Origin: CAVURS01 sp963795385
GTDB lineage: Bacteria; Actinomycetota; Actinomycetes; Actinomycetales; CAVURS01
Length of the DNA stretch: 64,000 bases
Direction: 5' to 3'
NCBI GenBank assembly: GCA_963795385.1
Contig: CAWCHK010000002.1
Location: forward strand, 310,001-374,000
In this document: piece after piece, positions 24,370 through 33,437 of the stretch
Position numbering within the stretch: the first letter of the stretch is position 1
Layout of the letters: the number at the start of each line of letters is the position of its first letter
The notes under the pieces: model-generated
What the model was told of the DNA's origin: nothing
What the model saw: the letters and a program-made list of their open reading frames with translations, nothing else
Database searches by the model: none
Position numbers and translations under genes: made by a program

Positions 24370-26216
24370 GTCTGCTCGCCGTCGACCCGGGGGCGCTGAC
24401 CGACTGCTCGGCGGCCGTCGCCGCGGTGGCGTGCCGGCTCGACCAGACGAGCGCCGAGGTCCGCGCGCTGGCAGTGCACGCGGGTGCATCCACGGGTCCC
24501 GCCCTGCCCGCTCTGGCCGGCCGGATGGCCGCCATCGGCGTACGGACCGCCGGCCTGGCCCGCGTGACGGCCCTGGTCGCCGACGCCCTGGCCGAGACCG
24601 AGACCCGCATCGCAGCCACCATGACCGCCAACCCGGACGCTCCGGGCGCCCAGGCCAATCCCCATGCCGCGCAAGGGATCTGGCCCTTCCTCCAGACCCT
24701 CGCCCCGGGCGACCTCGCAGCATTGCTCGTCAGCTGCCCGGCGCTGGCCCGGATCGTCGTCGACGGGCGCGCCGCCCTGGCCCCGGGCTCGACGGCCGCG
24801 CGCCTGGCCGCCCTGTTGCGCTCGGGCGAGCCGTCGACCGTCGTCCTGCGCCAGGGGCGGGAGCTGCTGCTCCGCCTGTCCGGGCGCGGTCGGCAGCTGC
24901 TGGCTCTGCTGCACCCCGCGCTGGTGTCCGGGCTGGCGTCGGCCCCGGTCGCCCTCCGCGAGGTGGCCACGCGCGTCCTGGTCAGCGCCGAGATCGCCCG
25001 GCTGCGAGCCCACCTGCTGGGCCGGTCCGCCAGCGTTCGCGCAGCCGGCCTGGGCCGGCTGCGCTGGTACGGCGAGCTGCTCACCGGCACGGTCACCCTC
25101 ATCCGGCCCGATGGCACGCGCCTGGTCCGGCCCCATCAGCTGCTGGCGTTCGACCCGCGCGGTGACGGGCGGATCATGGAGATCTTCGGTGACCCCGCGA
25201 CGGCCCGGCACCTGGCGGTCTACGTGCCCGGCACCGGGACCAGCCTCGACCGGTACGCGGGCAACGCCGAGCGGGCGTCGGCGTTCGCCGCGGCCGCGCC
25301 GGACCTGGCGGTCGTCCTGTGGCAGGACGCCGACTTCCCGGACCTGCCGCTCGACCACGTCGTACCGCCGCCGGTCGCGTGGTCGCACCCGGTCCTGGCC
25401 ACGCAGGAGCAGCTGCGGGCGCACGTCCTGTCCGCGGCGTACCGCGATGCCGCCGACCGCGCCGGCCCGCTCCTCGCCCACGACGTGGAGGGGCTGCGGA
25501 TGGCGCTGCCGGGGCCCGGCGCCGACGTCACGGTGTTGGGCCACAGCTACGGCGGCTCGGTGGTCGGCTCCGCCGAGGCCCACGGCCTGGTGGTCGAGCG
25601 GATCGTCCACATCTCCAGCGCCGGCGGCTACGTCGACGACGTCCGGGAGTACGCCGCGGGGGAGTGCGGCACGCGCCGGTTCGCGATGACCGACCTGGAC
25701 GACCCGATCCAGCTGTCACAGGGCGCAGGGCTCGGGTCGCTCGACCAGGTCGGGCACTCGGTCCGGGCCGTGGCCGGAGTGCTGCCGGCCCCGCTCAAGC
25801 CCTTCGCCGCGCCCGTCGTCGGTGCGCTCGGGGTGGTCTCGGGTGGCCCGCTGCACGTCGGTCACGGCCTCGACCCCGACCACATCCCGGCCCTCACGCG
25901 GCTCGACCCAGGCGTGCGGGCGGACGGTCACACGCTGGTGAGCGGTCATGGCGGGATGTTCGACTCCGGGTCCACCGGCTGGCACAACCTGCTCGCCGTG
26001 ATGCGCGGCGGCCCGGTCGGCGTCCTCGAGCCGGAGCGCTGGTCGAGCCGGGTGGTCCCGGCGGCCGTGGACGTCCACGTCGGAGCCGGCGGAGTGGACG
26101 TCGCCGCGGTCGTCCCGCACATCGTGGTCACGCGCTCGCCGTACTCCGCGCCGGGCTACCAGCCGCCCGTCCAGGCCTCGACCGGTCCGGTGTGCGCGGG
26201 TCCGGGCTCGTGGTGA
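24366..26216 (+). CDS. Alpha/beta hydrolase of DUF1023 family with helical N-terminal domain
   Basis: The 616-residue protein has a helical N-terminal region (about 1-110, VDPGALTDCSAAVAAVACRLDQT), similar to the WXG-like modules found on such proteins. A middle segment leads to an alpha/beta hydrolase domain. The nucleophile elbow is VTVLGHSYGGSVVG near residues 389-402; a late His in LVSGHGGMFDSGS may complete the triad. This matches DUF1023, a family of actinobacterial putative lipases or esterases. There is no signal peptide. The helical N-terminus and the coupled small partner hint at export through a type VII-like route or at a polymorphic toxin-like layout, which is speculation. The substrate is unknown. 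Confidence 0.8.
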   Translation: MSLLAVDPGALTDCSAAVAAVACRLDQTSAEVRALAVHAGASTGPALPALAGRMAAIGVRTAGLARVTALVADALAETETRIAATMTANPDAPGAQANPHAAQGIWPFLQTLAPGDLAALLVSCPALARIVVDGRAALAPGSTAARLAALLRSGEPSTVVLRQGRELLLRLSGRGRQLLALLHPALVSGLASAPVALREVATRVLVSAEIARLRAHLLGRSASVRAAGLGRLRWYGELLTGTVTLIRPDGTRLVRPHQLLAFDPRGDGRIMEIFGDPATARHLAVYVPGTGTSLDRYAGNAERASAFAAAAPDLAVVLWQDADFPDLPLDHVVPPPVAWSHPVLATQEQLRAHVLSAAYRDAADRAGPLLAHDVEGLRMALPGPGADVTVLGHSYGGSVVGSAEAHGLVVERIVHISSAGGYVDDVREYAAGECGTRRFAMTDLDDPIQLSQGAGLGSLDQVGHSVRAVAGVLPAPLKPFAAPVVGALGVVSGGPLHVGHGLDPDHIPALTRLDPGVRADGHTLVSGHGGMFDSGSTGWHNLLAVMRGGPVGVLEPERWSSRVVPAAVDVHVGAGGVDVAAVVPHIVVTRSPYSAPGYQPPVQASTGPVCAGPGSW

Positions 26217-26259
26217 GCTGGGTCGCCGGGACGCCCGTGGCCGGCGGCGTCGGCCCGGC

Positions 26260-26649
26260 TCAGCTGCCGAGGTAGAGGCAGAACGGGTGCCCGGCCGGGT
26301 CGAGCAGCACGCGGACGTCGGCCTGCGGTTGGTACGCCGCGAGGGTCGCGCCGTGGGCGACGGCATCGGCCGTGGCGGTCGCGAGGTCGTCGACCTCGAT
26401 GTCCAGGTGCATCATCTGCTGCTGCCGGCCGTCGGCGGGCGGCCAGACCGGTCGCTCGTACTCCGCGGAGGTCTGGAAGCCGAGATAGGCCACGCCGTCC
26501 GGCGGTCCCACGGTCGCCCAGCCGGGGTCGCTCCTGGTCACCGTCCAGCCGAGCAGGCCGGCGTAGAAGTCGGCGAGCGCCGGTGCGTTCGGAGCGTCGA
26601 TGGCCACGCCCCACCACTTGTCCGGCGACCGTCCACGCATGGCCTCCAT
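26260..26649 (-). CDS. VOC (glyoxalase fold) family protein
   Basis: The 129-residue protein carries WWGVAIDAPNAPALADFYAGLLGWTV at the start of the first module. MMHLDIEVDDLATATADAVAHGA and the ending VLLDPAGHPFCLYL mark the second. This single-domain form is common in actinobacteria as an uncharacterised glyoxalase-like or resistance-like protein. I choose ATG 26649 (MEAMRGRSPDKWW); ATG 26640 is also possible with GGAGG overlapping its upstream side. It converges on the DUF1023 gene. The substrate is unknown. Confidence 0.78.
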   Translation of the reverse strand: MEAMRGRSPDKWWGVAIDAPNAPALADFYAGLLGWTVTRSDPGWATVGPPDGVAYLGFQTSAEYERPVWPPADGRQQQMMHLDIEVDDLATATADAVAHGATLAAYQPQADVRVLLDPAGHPFCLYLGS

Positions 26650-26774
26650 CGTTGCCGCCCGCGCCCCATGGATCAAACGGCAGTGCCTCGAATGCCTTGA
26701 TGCCGGACGAGTCTCGCGCCGACCGGGTCACGTCCCCGGGCAGCGGTTCGACTCGGGCGATGTCCTGACATGGA

Positions 26775-26804
26775 TTGACAAAGCGAACATGTGTTCGATA
26801 CCGT
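26775..26804 (+). promoter_or_regulatory. Promoter of the DUF222/HNH gene, leaderless layout
   Basis: TTGACA (26775-26780), an 18-nt spacer and TACCGT (26799-26804), then 6 nt to ATG 26811. The LexA box fills most of the spacer, which fits direct steric repression. Confidence 0.7.
26784..26797. promoter_or_regulatory. LexA (SOS) box
   Basis: CGAAC-ATGT-GTTCG, a perfect match to the Gram-positive/mycobacterial SOS box CGAAC-N4-GTTCG. It lies between the -35 and -10 of the DUF222/HNH gene. In M. tuberculosis several 13E12-repeat genes, which belong to the same DUF222/HNH family, carry such boxes and respond to DNA damage. Confidence 0.85.
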
Positions 26805-26810
26805 AGTGGG

Positions 26811-28404
26811 ATGATGACGAGGGAGATCCGGGAGCTGACGTCCGCCAGTGGCGCGGATCTTTCCCGTCGCCTCGACGCCCTCGCGACCCGGCTGGATCAG
26901 CTGACCGACGCCGAGCGCCTCGAGCTGATCAAGGCGAGCGCCCGGCTGGATGCGTGGACGGCGACTGTCCGCGCCCGGGCGATCGTCGCCGTCTTCGACA
27001 GCGCGCGGACCGACATCGCTCAGGCCGCCGCGGAGCTCGAGGCCAGCAGCCCTGGTCGCCCCCCGCGCACCGCGAGGGTGGCCGGCCTGTCGCATGACTA
27101 CGACGACGAGCGCCTCACCCACCGGCGCGTGGGTACCGAGGTGGCGCTGGTGCTCGGGGTGTCGTCCTGGGTGGCCGACCGCGAGGTCGACCTCGCCCTG
27201 CACCTGCGCGAGCGGCCCCAGCTCTTGTCGTCACTCGCGCTGGGCCGGCTGGACATCGTTCAGGCCCGCACGATCCTGGCCGGCGTCGACCTCCTGCGCA
27301 CCGGCCGCGACAACACCTCCACCCACCGCCGCGCGACCAAGCTCCTGACCAGACTCCTGGGCCCCGACCCCAGCCATGGCATCCAAGACAGCGAGGACAG
27401 CGCCAGCGAGGACAGCGCCAGCGAGGACAGCACCGACCTGGTCCGTGAGCTGCGCCGGCCAGGGGTGACCTTGTGGTCGCTGGTCCCGGGCCGGCTGCGC
27501 CAGATCATCCGCCGGGAGGTCGCCCGGCTCGACCCGGCGGCGGCCGCGGAGCAGGCGCGGCGGGCCCTGCAGTGAGCGCCGGGTGATCTTCGACGAGCAG
27601 CCGGACTTCATGACCGAGCTGCACCTGCGGACGACGACCGACGCAGCTGCGGCCGCGTTCGCCAACCTCGACCTGACCGCTCGGGCCGCGAAGCGGGGCG
27701 GGGACGACCGCAACCTCGACCAGCTGCGAGCCGACATCGCCATCGGCTGGCTGACCGAGGGTGCGCACGGCACGCTCGTGCGCCGCCCGGCCGGTGTTTG
27801 CGGAGGCCACCTCGTCGGCAACGGTGACGTGGCGACGATGTGCCTGCCGCGACCGTCCGCGGCCCTCCTCAACGTGACGGTCGCGGCAACGACCTTGCTC
27901 GAGGTGGACGAGGAGCCGGCCACGTTGCACGGGCCGGCCGGCCCGGTGATGGTGCCGGCGCCGCTGGCGCGGGAGCTGGCCCACAGCCCACGCACCGAGC
28001 GGTGGCGACGATTGCTCTACGACAAGACTTCGGGTGTCCTCACCGACGTCAAGAGCGGGTACCACCCACCGCCTCGGATGACGGCCTTCGTCCGTGCCCG
28101 CGACGGTCATCGCTCACGGCTCCCGATCAGTTGCGCGACTCACCTCGAGCTCGACCACCTGCGTCCGTACGACCACGGCCGACCGGCCGACGGTGGACAG
28201 ACCACACCGTCGAACCTGGTCAGCGACGGCCTGCGCGACCACCACCTCAAGTCCGATCGAGCCCTGACCATGACCGGTGACGCGAACGACGTGCTGACCA
28301 TCACCACGCCCTCCGGCCGCAGCTACCCCTCCCATCCGTACCTCTACGCCGACCCCCACCCTGAGCCCGAACCCCGATGCCGATCCAGCGGTGAGGGGGC
28401 GTAG
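26811..28404 (+). pseudogene. DUF222/HNH endonuclease-like gene broken by one extra base
   Basis: The N-terminal part (DUF222) runs from ATG 26811 to a TGA at 27573-27575. The rest resumes in the next frame at ERRVIFDEQPDFMTELHLR. Removing one base near 27573 joins them as ARRALQ-ERRVIFDEQ into a protein of about 530 residues, the usual layout of this family (13E12-repeat proteins). The C-terminal HNH region reads LELDHLRPYDHGRP, then NLVSDGLRDHHLKSD. A cysteine normally found just before the last HH is missing, so the nuclease may be degenerate even if the frame is intact. It is expressed from a LexA-controlled leaderless promoter. The role of this family is unknown. An internal 15-bp repeat is present. 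Confidence 0.8.
27390..27434. repeat. 15-bp in-frame tandem repeat (three copies)
   Basis: AGCGAGGACAGCGCC at 27390-27404 and 27405-27419, then AGCGAGGACAGCACC at 27420-27434. It encodes SEDSA, SEDSA and SEDST within a linker of the DUF222 protein. The length preserves frame, so copy number may vary without loss of the protein. Confidence 0.85.
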
Positions 28405-28532
28405 GTCCGGGCCGCCGTACCAGCGCGGTGAGCCGGCTCCTCTCCGGCCGGCGGCATGGCGCCCAGGGCCCGAAGGGGACCAGGAATGCTCAAGGGTGAG
28501 CGAAAGGCTTGGCCGGTGACAGACTCAGGCCC

Positions 28533-29753
28533 ATGGCGCCGACGAAGCTGCCCGTCTCACTGGACGACGTCCTGGCCGCCCGTGAGCGGCTGGACGGCGT
28601 CGTCCGTCCGACACCGCTGGAGTACAGCCGGGCCCTGTCCGAACGGGTCGGCGGCGAGGTCTTCCTCAAGTGCGAGAACCTGCAGCGGGCCGGCTCGTTC
28701 AAGATCCGCGGCGCGTACAACCGGATGGCCCGGCTCTCGGCGCAGGAGAAGGCCGCGGGGGTCGTCGCCGCCAGCGCCGGCAACCACGCTCAGGGCGTCG
28801 CGCTCGCGGCCCAGATGCTCGGGATCAAGGCCAAGGTCTACATGCCGATGGGGGCGCCGATCCCGAAGCTGATGGCCACCAAGGGCTACGGCGCGCAGAT
28901 CGAGCAGCTCGGCCACACCATCGACGAGTGCCTGGTCGCAGCGCGGGCGTACGCCGCGGAGAGCGGTGCGGTCCTGATCCATCCGTTCGACCACGCGGAC
29001 ATCGTGGCCGGCCAGGGCACCGTAGGACTGGAGATCCTGGAGGAGTGCCCGGACGTCCAGACCATCGTCGTCGGGGCCGGCGGCGGCGGGTTGCTCGCCG
29101 GGATCGCGACCGTCGTCCGGGCCAAGCGCCCGGACGTGCGGCTGATCGGAGTCCAGGCGGAGAGGGCCGCGGCGTACCCCGCGTCGCTGGCTGCCGGCCG
29201 GCCCGTGCCGCTGGACCGGATGGCCACGATGGCGGACGGCATAGCGGTCGGCTGCCCGGGTGAGGTGCCCTACTCGATCGTCGAGGCCCTGGTCGACGAG
29301 TTCGTGACTGTGAGCGAGGAGATGCTGTCGCGGGCGCTGCTCTACCTTCTCGAGCGGGCCAAGCTGGTGGTGGAACCGGCCGGCGCGGCCAGCGTCGCGG
29401 CCCTGATGGCCGACCCGTCGCTGGTCCGGCCTCCGGTCGTCGCGGTCCTGTCCGGCGGCAACATCGACCCGCTGCTGATGCTCCGCGTCCTGCGTCACGG
29501 GCTGGCCGCGGCCGGCCGCTACCTGCAGGTCCGGGTGCGCGTCCCCGACCGCCCGGGCTCGCTCTCCGCACTGCTCGCGATGCTCGCCGAGGCCGACGCC
29601 AACGTGCTGGAGGTCGAGCACGTGCGGACCAATGCGACGCTCGGCCTGGACGAGGTCGAGATCGCCGTGCAGGTGGAGACCAAGGGTCGCGAGCACTGCG
29701 AGCAGGTCATCGACGCGCTGCGTGATCGTGGCTATCCGGTGGTCATCGGCTGA
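28533..29753 (+). CDS. ilvA: Threonine ammonia-lyase with C-terminal ACT domain
   Basis: The 406-residue PLP enzyme deaminates threonine to 2-oxobutyrate. The PLP lysine is in AGSFKIRGAYN (Lys57), with SAGNHAQGVALAAQ and the phosphate loop VVGAGGGGLLAGI following. The last about 80 residues (YLQVRVRVPDRPGSLSALLAML) form one ACT domain, as in the short, often catabolic-type TdcB/IlvA enzymes rather than the two-domain biosynthetic E. coli IlvA. Either isoleucine synthesis or threonine catabolism is possible. ATG 28533 is preferred over an upstream GTG. CAGACT seven bases ahead may be a -10. The gene stands alone between unrelated neighbours. Confidence 0.92.
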   Translation: MAPTKLPVSLDDVLAARERLDGVVRPTPLEYSRALSERVGGEVFLKCENLQRAGSFKIRGAYNRMARLSAQEKAAGVVAASAGNHAQGVALAAQMLGIKAKVYMPMGAPIPKLMATKGYGAQIEQLGHTIDECLVAARAYAAESGAVLIHPFDHADIVAGQGTVGLEILEECPDVQTIVVGAGGGGLLAGIATVVRAKRPDVRLIGVQAERAAAYPASLAAGRPVPLDRMATMADGIAVGCPGEVPYSIVEALVDEFVTVSEEMLSRALLYLLERAKLVVEPAGAASVAALMADPSLVRPPVVAVLSGGNIDPLLMLRVLRHGLAAAGRYLQVRVRVPDRPGSLSALLAMLAEADANVLEVEHVRTNATLGLDEVEIAVQVETKGREHCEQVIDALRDRGYPVVIG

Positions 29754-29820
29754 CCGCCGCGACCGTGGTCGCCGGATAACCGTTCGGACCTGTCGGTGCG
29801 TTCTGCCAGGATCGCTCCCT

Positions 29821-30825
29821 ATGAGCGATGCAGTCGTGGCCCGCGGGCTGGTCAAGCGTTACGGGTCGGTGACGGCGCTGGACGGCCTCGACCTGACCGT
29901 CCCCCACGGATCGGTGCTCGGGGTGTTGGGGCCGAACGGCGCCGGCAAGACCACTGCCGTCCGCGTGCTGACGACGCTGCTGAACCCCGACGAGGGGTCC
30001 GCTTCGGTCGCCGGCATCGACGTCCTGCGCCATCCGGACCGGGTGCGCCGCATGATCGGCGTCTCCGGGCAGTACGCCGCGGTCGACGAGCACCTCACCG
30101 GCTTCGAGAACCTCGACATGGTCGGCCGGCTCTACCACCTGGGCCGGGCTCCGGCGCGCTCGCGCGCCCGCGAGCTGCTCGAGCGGTTCGACCTGACCGA
30201 GGCCGCCGACCGCCCGGTCAAGACCTACTCCGGGGGGATGCGCCGCCGGCTGGACCTGGCCGGGGCCCTGGTCGCCGACCCCCAGGTGCTGTTCCTGGAC
30301 GAGCCGACGACGGGGCTCGACCCGCGCAGCCGCAACGACATGTGGGTGGTCATCTCCGAGCTGGTCGCGGCCGGCACCAGCCTGCTGCTGACGACGCAGT
30401 ACCTCGAGGAGGCCGACCGGTTGGCCCACCGGATCGTCGTGGTCGACCACGGCCGGGTCATCGCGGAGGGCACGTCCGACCAGCTCAAGACCCAGATGGG
30501 CGGCGAGCGGCTGGAGCTGGTGATCGCCGACGCGAGCCGGCTGGAGGAGGTCCGGGCCCTGCTCGCCGAGATCGGCGACGGCGAGGTCAAGGTCGAGGCG
30601 CACAGCCGGGCGCTGTCCGTCCCGGTCTCCGGCGGCACCAGTGCCCTCGTGGAGGCGCTGCGCCGGCTGGACGGCGGCGGCGTGGCCGTGCAGGACGTCG
30701 GCGTCCGGCGGCCGACCCTCGACGACGTGTTCCTGTCCCTCACCGGCCACGCGGCCTCCGAGGACGAGCCCGAGGACGGCGCCCCGGCCAAGGGTCGCAA
30801 CAGCCGCAAGGGAGCGAACGCATGA
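29821..30825 (+). CDS. ABC exporter ATP-binding protein (DrrA type)
   Basis: The 334-residue ATPase has Walker A GPNGAGKTT (residues 37-45), signature YSGGMRRRLDLA, Walker B VLFLDEPTTGLDPRS and a switch His in the region after QYLEEADRLAHR. The C-terminal extension of about 90 residues (ELVIADASRLEEVRALL to the basic tail) is the regulatory DUF4162-like region of daunorubicin-resistance ATPases. It forms an exporter with the permease encoded next, whose ATG overlaps its stop. Such pairs export drugs, lipids or antibiotics. No biosynthetic cluster is adjacent, so the cargo is unknown. The start ATG follows a weak CAGGAT element. Confidence 0.9.
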   Translation: MSDAVVARGLVKRYGSVTALDGLDLTVPHGSVLGVLGPNGAGKTTAVRVLTTLLNPDEGSASVAGIDVLRHPDRVRRMIGVSGQYAAVDEHLTGFENLDMVGRLYHLGRAPARSRARELLERFDLTEAADRPVKTYSGGMRRRLDLAGALVADPQVLFLDEPTTGLDPRSRNDMWVVISELVAAGTSLLLTTQYLEEADRLAHRIVVVDHGRVIAEGTSDQLKTQMGGERLELVIADASRLEEVRALLAEIGDGEVKVEAHSRALSVPVSGGTSALVEALRRLDGGGVAVQDVGVRRPTLDDVFLSLTGHAASEDEPEDGAPAKGRNSRKGANA

Positions 30826-31631
30826 GCGTCCTGTCCGCACTCGCCGATGGCACGGTCATCGCGAAGCGCAACCTGATCAAGATCCGGCGGGTGCCCGACC
30901 TGCTGGTGTTCACCACCCTGCAGCCGATCATGTTCGTGCTGCTCTTCGCCTACGTCTTCGGCGGCGCGGTGTCCGTGCCCGGAGTCAACTATCGCGAGTT
31001 CCTGATCGCCGGGATCTTCGCCCAGACCGTCGTCTTCGGTGCCACGCTCACCGGCGCGGGGCTGGCCGACGACATGCAGAAGGGCATCATCGACCGGTTC
31101 CGGTCCCTGCCGATGTCGAGGTCGGCGGTGCTGGTCGGCCGTACCGTCTCGGACCTGCTCAACAACCTCATCGTCCTGGTCGTCATGGCGCTCACCGGGC
31201 TCGTCGTCGGTTGGCGGATCCACACCAACGTGTGGCACGCGGCGATCGGCTTCCTGCTCCTGCTGGCGTTCTCGTTCGCCTTCTCCTGGATCATGGCCTG
31301 CGTCGGCCTGATCGTGCCGACGCCCGAGGTGGTCAACAACGCCGCGTTCATCGTGATCTTCCCGATCACGTTCATCGCCAGCACGTTCGTGCCGCTCAAG
31401 TCGTTGCCCGGCATCCTCAAGACCTTCGCCACCTGGAACCCGCTCACCTCGCTGAGCGAGGCCGGCCGCAACCAGTTCGGCAACGTGCCGGCCCAGCCGA
31501 GCCTGCGCAACATCTCCAGCGCCTGGTCGATCCAGCACCCTGAGCTCTACACGATGATCTGGGTCGTGATCATCCTGGCCGTCTTCGTGCCGCTGGCGAT
31601 CCGGCTCTACGCCCGGGCCGCCTCGCGCTGA
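30822..31631 (+). CDS. ABC-2 type permease (DrrB type)
   Basis: The 269-residue permease has six hydrophobic segments, beginning with LLVFTTLQPIMFVLLFAYVFG and ending with MIWVVIILAVFVPLAIRLYA. The cytoplasmic phrase DDMQKGIIDRFRSLPMSRSAVLVGR and the late NPLTSLSEAGRNQFGN are typical of DrrB/ABC-2 permeases. It starts at ATG 30822, overlapping the ATPase gene (ATGA), so the pair is translationally coupled. Its 3' end overlaps the convergent acyltransferase gene by 25 bp. Confidence 0.9.
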   Translation: MSVLSALADGTVIAKRNLIKIRRVPDLLVFTTLQPIMFVLLFAYVFGGAVSVPGVNYREFLIAGIFAQTVVFGATLTGAGLADDMQKGIIDRFRSLPMSRSAVLVGRTVSDLLNNLIVLVVMALTGLVVGWRIHTNVWHAAIGFLLLLAFSFAFSWIMACVGLIVPTPEVVNNAAFIVIFPITFIASTFVPLKSLPGILKTFATWNPLTSLSEAGRNQFGNVPAQPSLRNISSAWSIQHPELYTMIWVVIILAVFVPLAIRLYARAASR

Positions 31632-32869
31632 GCCGGGCCGAGGCCCGTCAGCTCGGCCTCGATCGCCGTCACCAGCTCGGCTGGGCTGATCCCGAGCGAG
31701 CTGTTGGTCGCCACGCCCAGCGTCACGGTGCCCGCGTAGCTGAAGATGCTGACGCCGATGCCGATCGGGCCGATGTGCGGCACCCAGAAGACGACGCTGG
31801 TCAGCGGTACGCCGCCGAGGGTCAGCGGTGAGCGCGGGCCGGGCACGTTGGTGACGATGGCCGTCGCGACCCGGCCGAGCAGGCTCGCGGCCAGGCCCTG
31901 ACCCCAGCGCGGCAGGACCCCGACGAGTCGCAACAACCCGTACGACGCGGGCGCGACCGGTGACGACGTGGCCTCGCTCGTCGAGCGGGCCACGGCCGCG
32001 ACCCGAGCCGCGCGGCTCGGCTCGGCCAACGGCAACGCGACGAAGACGATGCCGAAGCGGTTGCCGAGCTCGGCCGGCACCTCGGCCCCGCGGCGCAGGT
32101 CGACCGGCACCATCACCCGCAGGTCGACCGGCGGCTGCTCGTGGTCGAGGAGCCACTGGCGCAGGCCGCCGGCGACGGCCGCCAGCAGGATGTCGTTGAC
32201 GCTGACCCCGAGACCGCTGGCGGCTTCCTTCACCGAGCCCAGGTCCAGCGGCGTGGTCCAGGCGGCGCGGCGGCCCACGGACGCCCGTCCGCGCAGCCGG
32301 CTGTCGGCGTCCGACCGCCCGGCCACGACGCCCGTGACGGTGCTCAGTGCGGCGGTGATCAGGGTGCGTGGGCTCGGGCGCCTGTGAGGTCGGGACGCCC
32401 TGCTCGCCGCGCTCGCCGGCTCGGCGCTCTCGACCAGTGAGAGGAGGACTCCGGCCAGGGCGATGCCGTCGGCCAGGCAGTGGTGCAGGCGGGCGACGAC
32501 GGCCGAGTGGTCCGGCAGCCGGACCAGGGTCAGGGTCCAGGGGGCGTGAGTGAGGTCCAGGGGCGTGCCCATCAGGTCGCCGACGTACGCCATGAGGGCC
32601 GCTTCGCCCGGGCCCGCACTGAGATCGACGGCTCCGACGTGGCGGGCGACGTCGAAGTCGGGGTCGTCCTGCCAGGTCGGGCGGACCAGCGGCAGCCGCG
32701 AGCGCACCGGGCGCCGGGTCAGCGTTGGGTAGGTCCCGAGCAGACGGTCCCGGACCAGCTCCCGGAGGACGTCGAGCTCGATCCGGCCCTCGAGCCGGAG
32801 CACGGCCGTGACCACCATCAGGTGCTCGGGCCGGTCCAGCCCGAGCCACGCGGCGTCGGCCGCGGACAT
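31607..32869 (-). CDS. Wax ester synthase/diacylglycerol acyltransferase (WS/DGAT) family protein
   Basis: The 420-residue protein begins MSAADAAWLGLDRPEHLMVV and carries the catalytic HHxxxDG motif as LHHCLADGIAL (near residue 130). The second-half blocks VNDILLAAVAGGLRQWL, VPVDLRR and TNVPGPRSPLTLGG follow, the order of the condensation-like WS/DGAT fold. It should transfer an acyl group from acyl-CoA to an alcohol or diacylglycerol, making wax esters or triacylglycerol for storage. ATG 32869 is a good start for the family. It lies downstream of greA with a 32-bp gap on the same strand. Lipid storage fits the thiolase and acyl-CoA oxidase genes elsewhere in the window. Confidence 0.88.
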   Translation of the reverse strand: MSAADAAWLGLDRPEHLMVVTAVLRLEGRIELDVLRELVRDRLLGTYPTLTRRPVRSRLPLVRPTWQDDPDFDVARHVGAVDLSAGPGEAALMAYVGDLMGTPLDLTHAPWTLTLVRLPDHSAVVARLHHCLADGIALAGVLLSLVESAEPASAASRASRPHRRPSPRTLITAALSTVTGVVAGRSDADSRLRGRASVGRRAAWTTPLDLGSVKEAASGLGVSVNDILLAAVAGGLRQWLLDHEQPPVDLRVMVPVDLRRGAEVPAELGNRFGIVFVALPLAEPSRAARVAAVARSTSEATSSPVAPASYGLLRLVGVLPRWGQGLAASLLGRVATAIVTNVPGPRSPLTLGGVPLTSVVFWVPHIGPIGIGVSIFSYAGTVTLGVATNSSLGISPAELVTAIEAELTGLGPAQREAARA

Positions 32870-32901
32870 CCGGCCACCCGGGCCCAGGCCGGCGCTGACG
32901 G

Positions 32902-33405
32902 TCAGGGGACGTAGGGCTTGGCCGAGAGGACCTTGACCTCGAACGACTTGCCGTTGGGCGAGGTGTACGACGCGGACTCGCCGGCCTTCTTGCCGATGAT
33001 GGCCGCACCCAGCGGCGAGGTGGCGCTGTAGACCTCGAGGTCGTCGTCCATCGAGGCCTCGCGGCTGCCGAGCAGGAAGGTCATCTTGTCCCCGGCCAGC
33101 TCGACGTCGACCACCATGCCGGGCTCGACGACGCCGGTGTCCCTGGGCGCCTCGCCGACGGTGGCGTTCTCGAGCAGCTGGGTGAGCTGGCGGATCCGGG
33201 CCTCCTGCTTGCCCTGCTCCTCCTTGGCCGCGTGGTAGCCGCCGTTCTCGCGCAGGTCGCCCTCTTCGCGGGCGGCCTCGATCTTCTTGGCCAGGTCGCT
33301 GCGACCGGGCCCGGCGAGGTGGTCGAGCTCGCCCTTGAGCTTGTCGAACTGCTCCTGGGTCAGCCACCGCACGTTCTCGGTCAGGTTGCTCACGTGTGTA
33401 CTCAC
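32902..33405 (-). CDS. greA: Transcription elongation factor GreA
   Basis: The 167-residue factor has the N-terminal coiled-coil hairpin (LTQEQFDKLKGELDHL to ARIRQLTQLLENA) with acidic residues at its tip (AREEGDLRENGGYHAAKEEQ). The FKBP-like C-terminal domain has SPLGAAIIGKKAGE. It rescues backtracked RNA polymerase by stimulating transcript cleavage. GTG 33405 follows AAGGA closely; GTG 33393 is an alternative. TACCCT at 33427-33432 on the minus strand is a possible -10, giving a short leader. The order greA, DUF4307, mca is widely conserved in mycothiol-producing actinobacteria. Confidence 0.95.
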   Translation of the reverse strand: MSTHVSNLTENVRWLTQEQFDKLKGELDHLAGPGRSDLAKKIEAAREEGDLRENGGYHAAKEEQGKQEARIRQLTQLLENATVGEAPRDTGVVEPGMVVDVELAGDKMTFLLGSREASMDDDLEVYSATSPLGAAIIGKKAGESASYTSPNGKSFEVKVLSAKPYVP

Positions 33406-33437
33406 ATTCCTTACGGGGATCGTCCAGGGTAACGCCG

